Shown here piece by piece: positions 48,149 to 55,812 of a stretch of 64,000 bases of DNA (position 1 is the stretch's first letter; each line of letters starts with the position of its first letter). The DNA comes from Ectothiorhodospiraceae bacterium (GTDB lineage: Bacteria; Pseudomonadota; Gammaproteobacteria; HK1): positions 24,532 through 88,531 of the forward strand of contig JACKNM010000020.1 in assembly GCA_024234875.1 (NCBI GenBank), read 5' to 3'. The notes below the pieces were generated by a model that was not told the origin of the DNA, ran no database searches, and saw only the letters and a list, made by a program, of their open reading frames with translations. The position numbers and the translations under genes were made by a program.

Positions 48149-49144
48149 TCAGCCATTGGACCGAAAGATGCCCGGCATCTCGGGGAACTTCTCGAGGTTG
48201 TCCCGAATCCAGCGCGCGGTGCGGTCGATCCCCTCCTCGAGATCGACCTTGGCCTCGAACCCGAGCAGCTCCCGCGCCTTGTCGACGCTCGGCACCCGGA
48301 GCTCGATGTCCGCGGACAATGCAGGCCGGAACACGATCCGGGACCGCGAGCCGACCACCCGGCACACCGTCTGCGCGAGCCCGTAGATGGTGGTCACCGC
48401 GCGCGCATTGCCGATGTTGAACGACTCCCCGACCGCGCGTGGCTCGGTCAACGCTCGCCACAGCGCCTCCACCATGTCATCGACGTAGCACCAGGCGCGG
48501 ATTTGCGTGCCGTCGCCGAACACCAGCACGTCCTCGTCGCGCAATGCCTTGCGCACCATGATGGTCACCGCACCCTCGCCGAGCTGACCCGGGCCGTAGA
48601 CGTTGAACGGTCGCACGGTCACCGTCGGCAACCCGTGCTGACGATGGTAGGCGGCCGACAGGTGCTCGCCGGCGAGCTTGCTGACGGCGTAGGTCCACCG
48701 CGCCTCTCCGACCGCCCCGACCACCGCGCTCACCCGCTCGTCCACCTGCCAGGCGCGCGAGCCGAAGACCTCCGAGGTCGAGAACTCGAGGAAGCGCTCC
48801 AACCCGTCGCAGGTCATGGCGGCTTCCAGCGCGTTGGCGGTGCCGATGAGGTTGACGGTGAGCGTACGAACGGGGTCGCGCAACGTGGTGTCGATGCCCG
48901 CAATCGCCGCCGCGTGCACGAAGAGGTCGGCGCCGGCACAGGCGCGCTTCAGCGCCTCGGCGTCGAGCACGTCGCCCTCGATGAGCTTCAGATTCGGGTG
49001 ATCGCGAAACGGCGCCGACGCGAGCGTGTTGCGGTCGAGGTTGTCGAAGATGGTGACGCGATTGCGCTCGACAAGCAGGCCGGCGAGGGTGGAGCCGATG
49101 AATCCGGCACCGCCGGTGATGAAGACGTGCTTGTCGGTGATCAT
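48149..49144 (-). CDS. NAD-dependent sugar-nucleotide epimerase/dehydratase (extended SDR)
   Basis: 331 residues. NAD site FITGGAGFIGSTLAGLL, EGDVLDAE, FLEFSTSEVFG and the catalytic YAVSKLAGE (Tyr-x3-Lys); substrate part TVRPFNVYGPGQ. Works on a UDP- or dTDP-hexose. Could be a 4-epimerase or a 4,6-dehydratase; sequence alone does not decide. It is cotranscribed with the TMTC-like genes (ATGA overlap), which ties sugar synthesis to them. Confidence 0.9.
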   Translation of the reverse strand: MITDKHVFITGGAGFIGSTLAGLLVERNRVTIFDNLDRNTLASAPFRDHPNLKLIEGDVLDAEALKRACAGADLFVHAAAIAGIDTTLRDPVRTLTVNLIGTANALEAAMTCDGLERFLEFSTSEVFGSRAWQVDERVSAVVGAVGEARWTYAVSKLAGEHLSAAYHRQHGLPTVTVRPFNVYGPGQLGEGAVTIMVRKALRDEDVLVFGDGTQIRAWCYVDDMVEALWRALTEPRAVGESFNIGNARAVTTIYGLAQTVCRVVGSRSRIVFRPALSADIELRVPSVDKARELLGFEAKVDLEEGIDRTARWIRDNLEKFPEMPGIFRSNG

Positions 49145-51303
49145 CGGGTGGAACTCCCCACTGTGGCGGGCGCCGTGGCGTCCTGAGATTGCGGCGAAAG
49201 TGATCCGCCCGGGCCTTCGCGCAGACCAGCCCGACCCTCGGCGAGCATTCGCTCGAGGATCGCGAGCTCGGGGCCTCTGAACCCGGTGCGTTCGACGGGC
49301 CCACGGGCCTGCGCGATCGCTCGCTCCATGCCGTCCCAATCCTTCAGCTCCATCATCAGCACCGCCTTCTCGAATGGGTACTGCGCATTGTCTGGAGCGA
49401 GGGCGATGGACCGGTCGAGATAGCGGATTCCATCATCGAGGTGCCCGCCATGTACCAGAATGCGGGCGAGGCTCAGCGCCAGCATCGCCCGAGACTCGAA
49501 GTAGATCGAGTCGTTGTCGACACCACGCTCGAACAGCGGAATGAGCACGGGCAGAAGTCGTTCACAGTGCGCGACCTTCCGAGCCGAGCAATCCTGCACG
49601 TCCGCCGCAGCTTCCGCCAGATTCAGCCCGTTCGGCGCCGTGTCGATGCGGCGCTCGAGCTCGCGGTCGATGGCGGCTGCCAACCGCCGAAGCTCACGCG
49701 GGTCGGAATCCAGCGGTGCCTCGAACACCGATGGGCCGTCATCCGCGGCATCTCCCGGCGCGACGTCGTCCAGCCGCTCCTCCACGATGCGGCGCATCTG
49801 GAAGAGCGGCAGGGGATCGCGGGGGTCCAAGACGCCCGCGCGCTGCCAGTGATGGTAGACGAGCGCGGAATCCGCGTGCTGTCGGGCCAGCTCGACTGCC
49901 AGTGAGCCGTGGTACCGCGAGGACTCTGGATGGTTCCGAACCCCGGCCTGGAGAAGGCTCAGGCTGGACGACCACGTCGTCGCGCGAACATGTGTGCTCG
50001 CGGCGAGAACGCCCAAGCCGAGCGCAACCAGCACCGGCCGCATGAAGGACAGGCCCCCGAGCCGAACCAATAACTCCCGCAGATAGTGGACGCCGGCGAG
50101 GACGAAGCCGAGGCTCGGCAGATAGTTGCGGTGCTCGAACACGAGCTCGAGCCCGAGCACCGTCGACTCCACGGCGTGCCCCACCACGAACCAGAGGACC
50201 GCGAAGGCCCACACCGCCCGTCGTCGGACGCCCCACCACCCGGCGACGCCGATGGTCAGCGCCCACCCCACCACGCTCACGACCGTGGTCCAAGGCGTTA
50301 ACCAGCCGCGGCTCACGACCACGTCGTCGTGAAAGATCCCCATCTGGGTGATGTCGGGGACGAGAATCATCCTGACATAGAGCCAGAGGACGCGAGCCTC
50401 GGTCAGCAATCGTTCGCCCAGATCGAAATCGCGCAGCCGGTAGGCGCCACCGAGGTAGTCCCACATGGCGACGACACCACCGATGGCAATGACGGCGGGA
50501 GCGAGCCCGAAGACGATCCAGAACCGCCCGAGCCAACGCCGCGCGGTGCCGTCCAAGCGGCCCCGGTCGAGAAAGAACGCCTCGATGAGCAGAGCGAAGA
50601 ACGGCAACAGCACGGCGTTCTGCTTGCAGAGATAGCCGAGCACCACGCCGCCTCCGAGCCCAGAGGTCATCCAGAGCAAGCCTCGAAGCGTCGATGTCTC
50701 CAGCCGAGAGCGCCCGTGCAAGTACGCGAGCAGCCCGAGTAGCACGAGCGTCGCAGCCATGCTGGTCATCCTCTGGACGACATACAACGTCGCAGTGAGC
50801 TGAATCGGGTGCAATGCCCAGACCATGGCCACACCCGCGGCGATCAGCACCGCATCGACCTGTGGCCGGAATCCGTCGTTGAGCTTGGTACGAGAACGCG
50901 AGCGTACGACGACCGCAACCAGCGCGTAGACCAGCACCGCGTTGGCGGCGTGGATCATCACGTTGGTCAGCTTGAACCAGAACGGGTCGAATCCACCCGC
51001 GAAGTAGTGGTTCAACGCGAAGCTCAGGCGCGGGATACCGCGACGCGGGTAAGAGACACCGGCGGAGTAGGCCGCGTCGCGGAGCTGATCCCAGCCGAGC
51101 TCGGTGGTCGCGAGCAACGGCTGGCGCAGGAAGTTCGGGTAGTCGTCGAAGAGGAAGGGGCCGCTCAGACCGGTCCAGTACACGGCGACCGTCAGCACGA
51201 CGAGCAGGGCGGCAACCGCCGCGTGCCGCCACCATCTGGTCGTGGCGGGCGAGAAAGTTCCCTCGACTGGCCTGGCCCCCACCGATGCACCCGAGCCACC
51301 CAT
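49141..51303 (-). CDS. TMTC-like GT-C membrane glycosyltransferase with TPR-like tail, copy 2
   Basis: 720 residues. About 10-12 membrane helices to about residue 450, then a soluble helical tail with TPR-like units (GHLDDGIRYLDRSIALAPDNAQYPFEKAVLM). The first loop has the double-Asp FLFDDY (residues 53-54) expected of a GT-C catalytic base. Further blocks are FKLTNVMIHAANAVLVYAL, WALHPIQLTATLYVVQRM, GYLCKQNAVLLPF and FEHRNYLPSLGF. These recall eukaryotic TMTC/DUF1736 proteins (DD, LLH, HP, CKE and YxPS blocks). A role as a lipid-phosphate-sugar dependent protein glycosyltransferase is inferred. The ATG overlaps the previous stop (TGATG), and its stop overlaps the epimerase start. Confidence 0.7.
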   Translation of the reverse strand: MGGSGASVGARPVEGTFSPATTRWWRHAAVAALLVVLTVAVYWTGLSGPFLFDDYPNFLRQPLLATTELGWDQLRDAAYSAGVSYPRRGIPRLSFALNHYFAGGFDPFWFKLTNVMIHAANAVLVYALVAVVVRSRSRTKLNDGFRPQVDAVLIAAGVAMVWALHPIQLTATLYVVQRMTSMAATLVLLGLLAYLHGRSRLETSTLRGLLWMTSGLGGGVVLGYLCKQNAVLLPFFALLIEAFFLDRGRLDGTARRWLGRFWIVFGLAPAVIAIGGVVAMWDYLGGAYRLRDFDLGERLLTEARVLWLYVRMILVPDITQMGIFHDDVVVSRGWLTPWTTVVSVVGWALTIGVAGWWGVRRRAVWAFAVLWFVVGHAVESTVLGLELVFEHRNYLPSLGFVLAGVHYLRELLVRLGGLSFMRPVLVALGLGVLAASTHVRATTWSSSLSLLQAGVRNHPESSRYHGSLAVELARQHADSALVYHHWQRAGVLDPRDPLPLFQMRRIVEERLDDVAPGDAADDGPSVFEAPLDSDPRELRRLAAAIDRELERRIDTAPNGLNLAEAAADVQDCSARKVAHCERLLPVLIPLFERGVDNDSIYFESRAMLALSLARILVHGGHLDDGIRYLDRSIALAPDNAQYPFEKAVLMMELKDWDGMERAIAQARGPVERTGFRGPELAILERMLAEGRAGLREGPGGSLSPQSQDATAPATVGSSTR

Positions 51304-53333
51304 CAGTCCGTCACCTGTTTCCGTGCACCAAGCATTGCCTCGAGCTCGCTGATCATCCTCGCCCGCGACACCGCCCACCTACTATCGCCATCGAGTCGCT
51401 TCAAGGCATCTCGGGCTTCCGCCCGCCGGTCGAGCGACAGCGCGAGTCGCGCCCATTCGTAGATGCGCTTCGGATTCCTCGGCTCGGCAGCGACCGCGGC
51501 CCGCGCGAGCTCCATGGCCTTATCGGGCTGTCCACGCCAACTCTGAACCAGCGCCCCCAACATCGACAGTGAAGCCCGGCTGCTGGCAGCCATCCTGGGG
51601 TTGGCGAGCGCGATCTCGGTCCACGTCATCATTCTCGGCACGAGGTCGACGCATGCCTCCACGCCCTGCTCGGCACAGGTCACCAAACGCCCGATGGCTG
51701 CAATCGACTCCCCGACCACGGGCTCGGTGCGGAGGCGAAGCCGAATCTCACCGTCAATCACCTTACCCACGGCGCCGAGCCAACTCGCATCGAGCACGAG
51801 AGGCATCTCGAGCCATGCATCGCCACCCGGGTTGTTCACTGCCCCCGGTTGGGTCGGGATGGTCCGCAAGCCCAACTCGAGGGTCCGGGCGAGCTTTGCC
51901 ATCTCGATCAGGGTCAGAATGCGTCCACGATTCAGAGCGGACGCCGCGCCCAAGGCCGCCCAAGCCTCTCGCGGGTCGCCGCCACGAGCGACCAGATACC
52001 CTGCCCACGTCTGGGCGGCCCGAAACGAGCGCGGATGATTCTGGTACTCGGCCTCGGCGAGACGTCTGGGCTCTCCCCATATCCAGGCCCTGGCGCCCGT
52101 TGCGACCGCCAAGGCCAACACCACTGCGGCCGCCGACACGCTCCACAGCCGCCTCGACGCGACGTGGGTACGCAGCCCAAGCGCGCCGTAGTGCACCAGC
52201 GCGTAGACGACACCCAGCGCGGGGAGGTAGTTGCGATGCTCGAACACGAGCTCGAGGCCGAGGAAACTGGACTCCACCGCGTGCCCGGTCAAGAACCAGA
52301 GCACCGCGAACGCCCACACCTGGCGACGACGAATGCCCCACCAGGCAGCGGCCACGGCAATCCCGAGCCACGCGAGGACGCTCGGGACCGTGGTCCACGG
52401 CGTCCACCATCCGCGACTCACCTCGAAGTCGTCGTGATAGATACCCATGGCGGAGATGTCGGGCACCACCAGGAGCGACACGTAGAACCAAAGCGCACGT
52501 GCCTGTGTCAGCAACCGCTCCCAGACGGTGAAGTCCCTGAACTGGTATGCACCGCCGAGGTAGTCCCATTTCCACACCAGCACGATCGCCCCGATCACCG
52601 CGGGGACCAGGGCAAAGATCACCCAGAACCCAGCCAATCGTCGCCTCACATCCCCCGGCAGCCCGTCACGAGCGAAGAAGAAGAGCTCCAGCAGCAAGGC
52701 AAGGAACGGCAACAGGACGGCGTTCTGCTTGCAGAGGTAGCCGAGCGAGGTTCCACCGGCGATTCCGACGACCATCAGTGTCAGCCCGCCCCCTCGCCCG
52801 GCGCCGAGTCGAGCCCGACCGATGGCGAACAGGATCAACCCTACGAGCATGAACGTCGCACTGAGGCTGGCCATCCTCTGAACGACGTACAGCACCGCCG
52901 TCAGCTGCAACGGATGGAGAGCCCAGACGAGCGCCACCATCGTGGCCAGCCAGAGGCAGTGCCTGCGGACCGGCCCGTCCCCCCCTCGCGCCATCGTCAG
53001 CCGAAATGCGAGGAAGTAGACCAGCGCGCCATTCGCGCAGTGGATCAGGATGTTGTTGAGCTTGAACGAGTAGGGGTCGAATCCACCCACGAGATAGTGG
53101 TCGAGAGCGAACGAGAGCCTGGCCAGTCCGCGTCGTGGGAACGGCTCGGAGGCGGAGAAGAAGGCGTCGAGGAGGTTGGTCATCGAGACCGAGCGCATCG
53201 CAAGCGCCGGCTCGTTGACGATTACCGCGTAGTCATCGAGAAGGAACGGACCGTCGGCACCGATCAAGTAGACGACGAGCGGGGCGAGGCAGACCAGAAG
53301 AGGCGGAAACAGAGCAACGAATCCGCGATGCAT
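51303..53333 (-). CDS. TMTC-like GT-C membrane glycosyltransferase with TPR-like tail, copy 1
   Basis: 676 residues, clear paralogue of the next gene: FLLDDY (Asp 33-34), LSFALDHYLVGGFDPYSFKLNNILIH, WALHPLQLTAVLYVVQRMASL, WDYLGGAYQFRDFTVWERLLTQARALW and FEHRNYLPALG all recur. The C-terminal domain (MELARAAVAAEPRNPKRIYEWARLALSLDRRAEA) is TPR-like. It follows pilA on the same strand, separated by a hairpin and a MITE-like element. Pilin glycosylation is the simplest hypothesis because GT-C enzymes such as TfpW lie beside pilA in some pseudomonads; other surface proteins remain possible. Confidence 0.7.
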   Translation of the reverse strand: MHRGFVALFPPLLVCLAPLVVYLIGADGPFLLDDYAVIVNEPALAMRSVSMTNLLDAFFSASEPFPRRGLARLSFALDHYLVGGFDPYSFKLNNILIHCANGALVYFLAFRLTMARGGDGPVRRHCLWLATMVALVWALHPLQLTAVLYVVQRMASLSATFMLVGLILFAIGRARLGAGRGGGLTLMVVGIAGGTSLGYLCKQNAVLLPFLALLLELFFFARDGLPGDVRRRLAGFWVIFALVPAVIGAIVLVWKWDYLGGAYQFRDFTVWERLLTQARALWFYVSLLVVPDISAMGIYHDDFEVSRGWWTPWTTVPSVLAWLGIAVAAAWWGIRRRQVWAFAVLWFLTGHAVESSFLGLELVFEHRNYLPALGVVYALVHYGALGLRTHVASRRLWSVSAAAVVLALAVATGARAWIWGEPRRLAEAEYQNHPRSFRAAQTWAGYLVARGGDPREAWAALGAASALNRGRILTLIEMAKLARTLELGLRTIPTQPGAVNNPGGDAWLEMPLVLDASWLGAVGKVIDGEIRLRLRTEPVVGESIAAIGRLVTCAEQGVEACVDLVPRMMTWTEIALANPRMAASSRASLSMLGALVQSWRGQPDKAMELARAAVAAEPRNPKRIYEWARLALSLDRRAEARDALKRLDGDSRWAVSRARMISELEAMLGARKQVTD

Positions 53334-53373
53334 TGGGGCGAGTGGACCTCGGATTGTCGCGGTCGTAGCCCTC

Positions 53374-53541
53374 TAACAGGCTGTTGAAGAACTCGGTTCT
53401 TCGGCAGCCTGCGCCCGGCACATGGACGTGCCGGCTTACAACAAGCACGTAAGTGCTTGTTGTAAGGAGCAAGCCGGAGACCGCGTCTTCGGCGCAGCGA
53501 GTTGAAAACGTGCAGGATGGACTTTTTCAACAACCTGCTAA
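53374..53541 (+). mobile_element. MITE-like element with internal palindromes
   Basis: Near-perfect terminal inverted repeats: CAGGCTGTTGAA at the left and TTCAACAACCTG at the right, flanked by CTAA on both sides, a likely 4-bp target duplication. Inside lie a 14-bp perfect hairpin (CTTACAACAAGCAC, loop GTAA) and a smaller one (CCGGCAC / GTGCCGG). About 160 bp, no transposase. It lies between pilA and the first TMTC-like gene. Confidence 0.65.
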
Positions 53542-53542
53542 C

Positions 53543-53580
53543 GGACTCAGGGGGGGCCATTGCTGGCCCCCCCTGAGTCC
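53543..53580 (-). terminator. Long hairpin after pilA, attenuator-like
   Basis: Perfect 16-bp stem (GGACTCAGGGGGGGCC with its complement) and a six-base loop, 30 bp after the pilA stop. No T-run follows on the minus strand, so it may stabilise the pilA mRNA 3' end or reduce read-through into the downstream membrane genes and not fully terminate. Confidence 0.65.
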
Positions 53581-53609
53581 TCACGCCGTTTCGGCGCAGG
53601 ACTTACTGC

Positions 53610-54047
53610 TTACTGCTTCGGCTGGTACTTCGAGGCGACGCCGTTGCCGCTGATCACCCAGGTCATGCCACCGGCGCCGCAGGTGCCGGTGTACTTCACG
53701 GTGCTACCGCCGTTGATGGCGCTGCCGATGGTCTTGTAGGTGATGGTCACGGTACCGACGGTCGCGCTGCTTCCCGCGGCGAGCACGGACCGGACGTAGG
53801 TGCCGGTGTACGACTGCGACTGTGCCAGCTCGAACGCGGCGTTCGTCTGAGCGGCGGCCAGCGAGGCCGAGCTGCACGCGATGCCGAGCGCAGTGCGGTG
53901 CGGGTTGGAGACGTTCGGGCCCTCCTGCACCTTCGCCTTGATGGTGTAGTCCTGGTAGGCCGGGATGGCCACGGCGGCGAGGATGCCGATGATCGCGACG
54001 ACGATCATGAGCTCGATGAGCGTGAAACCCTTCTGGACGTTCTTCAT
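53610..54047 (-). CDS. pilA: Type IV major pilin PilA
   Basis: 145-residue precursor. Short basic leader MKNVQKG, prepilin peptidase cleavage before F8, then FTLIELMIVVAIIGILAAVAIPAYQDY with Glu5 of the mature helix. Cysteines at residues 58 and 123 could form a disulfide loop of 64 residues, longer than the C-terminal loop of many pilins. The C-terminal half is Ser/Thr/Gly-rich, offering O-glycosylation sites. AGGAG precedes the ATG; a consensus sigma-54 promoter lies about 125 bp upstream. Confidence 0.95.
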   Translation of the reverse strand: MKNVQKGFTLIELMIVVAIIGILAAVAIPAYQDYTIKAKVQEGPNVSNPHRTALGIACSSASLAAAQTNAAFELAQSQSYTGTYVRSVLAAGSSATVGTVTITYKTIGSAINGGSTVKYTGTCGAGGMTWVISGNGVASKYQPKQ

Positions 54048-54170
54048 CAGATGTCTCCTGGACGACTCTTGTTACTGTCTTCGACGTATCTCGTCAGTCG
54101 CTCTCGCCCCTCGGCGCTCCGGCCCTTTTGGCCGTGGCCCGCGTGACGCGAGTCTGGCGCGGAATATCTA

Positions 54171-54185
54171 GCAACCGGCGTGCCA
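54171..54185 (-). promoter_or_regulatory. pilA: Consensus sigma-54 promoter of pilA
   Basis: The minus strand reads TGGCACGCCGGTTGC, a complete match to TGGCACG-N4-TTGC. Start of transcription near 54160, leader about 113 nt. PilR, encoded next door, is the expected activator; TGTC-type half-sites around 54190-54265 are possible but not distinctive. The gap 54048-54441 otherwise holds only a REP-like repeat at 54377. Confidence 0.9.
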
Positions 54186-54376
54186 ACAACAGTGTGTGAC
54201 CGGCGTCGCGCGCCGAATGTGGTGCCGGTCACGATCCGGACTTTGGCGCGAAGGGCATTCCTGACACAGTCGCTGCAGCACTGCAAGGGTTGCGCAAGAT
54301 CTGCTGAAAATCAGCAGGTCGGGCGACGACGTGGCCTTGGGTCGTGGTGGAGGCACCGTGCCGGAGCATGCCGGGC

Positions 54377-54402
54377 GGGCGGCCACGGGGGGCCGCCCCT
54401 AC
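54377..54402 (-). repeat. REP-like palindrome, GTAGGGGCGG class
   Basis: The minus strand begins GTAGGGGCGGCC and closes with GGCCGCCC, an 8-bp perfect stem around a six-base loop. It lies 40 bp after the pilR stop and could end the pilSR transcript. Same class as 37450-37487. Confidence 0.5.
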
Positions 54403-54441
54403 ACGTTCCATCAGTCGTCCACCAAGACCCGGTGTTGGCTG

Positions 54442-55812
54442 CTAGTCCAGCCCCAGCTTCTGCATTCGATAGCGCAGCGCCCCGAAGCTGATGCCGAGCA
54501 CCTTGGCGGCCGCGGTCTTGTTCCAGCGGACCTGCTCCAGGGCGCGCACGATGCGCTCCTTCTCCACCGTCTCGAGCATGGCGTCGAGGTCGGCGGCGGA
54601 CGGTGGCTGGCCCGCAGCGGTGGTGACCGGTGCGGGTGGCTCCGGGGCGGTGGACGTCGGGGACGCGGTCGCCCCTCGGGTCTCCGGCAGGGCCAGGTCG
54701 GCGACACCGATGGCGGTGCCGTCGCACAGCGTCATCGCGCGCTCGAGGATGTTCTCGAGCTCGCGGACGTTACCTGGAAAGCGGTACGCCTCGAGCGCGG
54801 TGGTGGCGTCCCGGGTGAGATGCACCGGGGGAATGCCGACTTGCTGCGCCAGCCGCTCGAGGACATGGCCGGCGAGCTGGACGACGTCGCCGGGTCGCTC
54901 GCGCAGCGGCGGGACGTGCAGGTTGATGACGTTCAACCGGTAGTAGAGGTCCTGTCGGAAACGCTCGTCGCGGACGAGGCGGTCGAGGTCGCGGTGGCTC
55001 GCGCTCAGGATTCGCACGTCGACGGCGACCTCGCGCTCCGCGCCGACGGGGCGCACCGCCTTCTCCTGAATCGCGCGCAGGAGCTTGACCTGCATGTGCA
55101 GCGGCAGCTCCGCGACCTCGTCGAGGAACAAGGTTCCGCCGTCGGCGGCCTGGAACAGGCCGCGCTTGTCGGCGACCGCCCCGGTGAAGCTCCCCTTGCG
55201 GTGACCGAAGAGCTCGCTCTCCATCAGCTCCTCGGGGATCGCACCGCAGTTGACCGGCACGAACGGCGCATCCGCCCGTGGCCCCTGGTCGTGGATCATC
55301 CGCGCCACCAGCTCCTTGCCGGTCCCGGACTCGCCGCTCACGAACACCGGGGCCTGGCTGCGGGCCAGCTTCATGATGGTGGCGCGCACCTCGCGCATGG
55401 CAGCGGAATCGCCGACCAGCTCCCGCCCGGTGCCGGTCTTGCGTTGGCCGAGACGCAGCGCGGTGGTGACCAGGTTGCGCAGCACCTGGAGGTCGACCGG
55501 CTTGGAGACGAAGTCGAAGGCGCCGGCCTTCAGGGCCTCGATGGCGGAATCCATGCTGCCGTGGGCGGTGATCATTGCCACCGGGGTGGTCGGGTGATGC
55601 TGGTGCATGTGGCGGACCAGGTCGATGCCGTTGCCGTCCGGCAGCCGCATGTCGGTCAGACACAGATCGAACGTGCGCCCCCGGCTCGCCGCCCGTGCCT
55701 CGGCGAGCGTCGCCACCGCCTCCACCGCCACCCCCATGCGCTCGAGGGTGATTCCGATCAGCTCCCGGATGTCGGCCTCGTCGTCGCAGACCAGCGCCGT
55801 CGGCTCGCTCAT
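54442..55812 (-). CDS. pilR: Sigma-54-dependent response regulator PilR
   Basis: 456 residues. Receiver domain with the phospho-acceptor D54 (LTDMRLPDGNG); AAA+ domain with GESGTGKE (Walker A), the GSFTGA loop that contacts sigma-54 (Ser in place of the common Ala), GGTLFLDE (Walker B) and RFPGNVRELENILERA; Fis-type HTH at the C-terminus (NKTAAAKVLGISFGALRYR). Activates pilA transcription. Overlaps pilS by four bases. Confidence 0.94.
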   Translation of the reverse strand: MSEPTALVCDDEADIRELIGITLERMGVAVEAVATLAEARAASRGRTFDLCLTDMRLPDGNGIDLVRHMHQHHPTTPVAMITAHGSMDSAIEALKAGAFDFVSKPVDLQVLRNLVTTALRLGQRKTGTGRELVGDSAAMREVRATIMKLARSQAPVFVSGESGTGKELVARMIHDQGPRADAPFVPVNCGAIPEELMESELFGHRKGSFTGAVADKRGLFQAADGGTLFLDEVAELPLHMQVKLLRAIQEKAVRPVGAEREVAVDVRILSASHRDLDRLVRDERFRQDLYYRLNVINLHVPPLRERPGDVVQLAGHVLERLAQQVGIPPVHLTRDATTALEAYRFPGNVRELENILERAMTLCDGTAIGVADLALPETRGATASPTSTAPEPPAPVTTAAGQPPSAADLDAMLETVEKERIVRALEQVRWNKTAAAKVLGISFGALRYRMQKLGLD

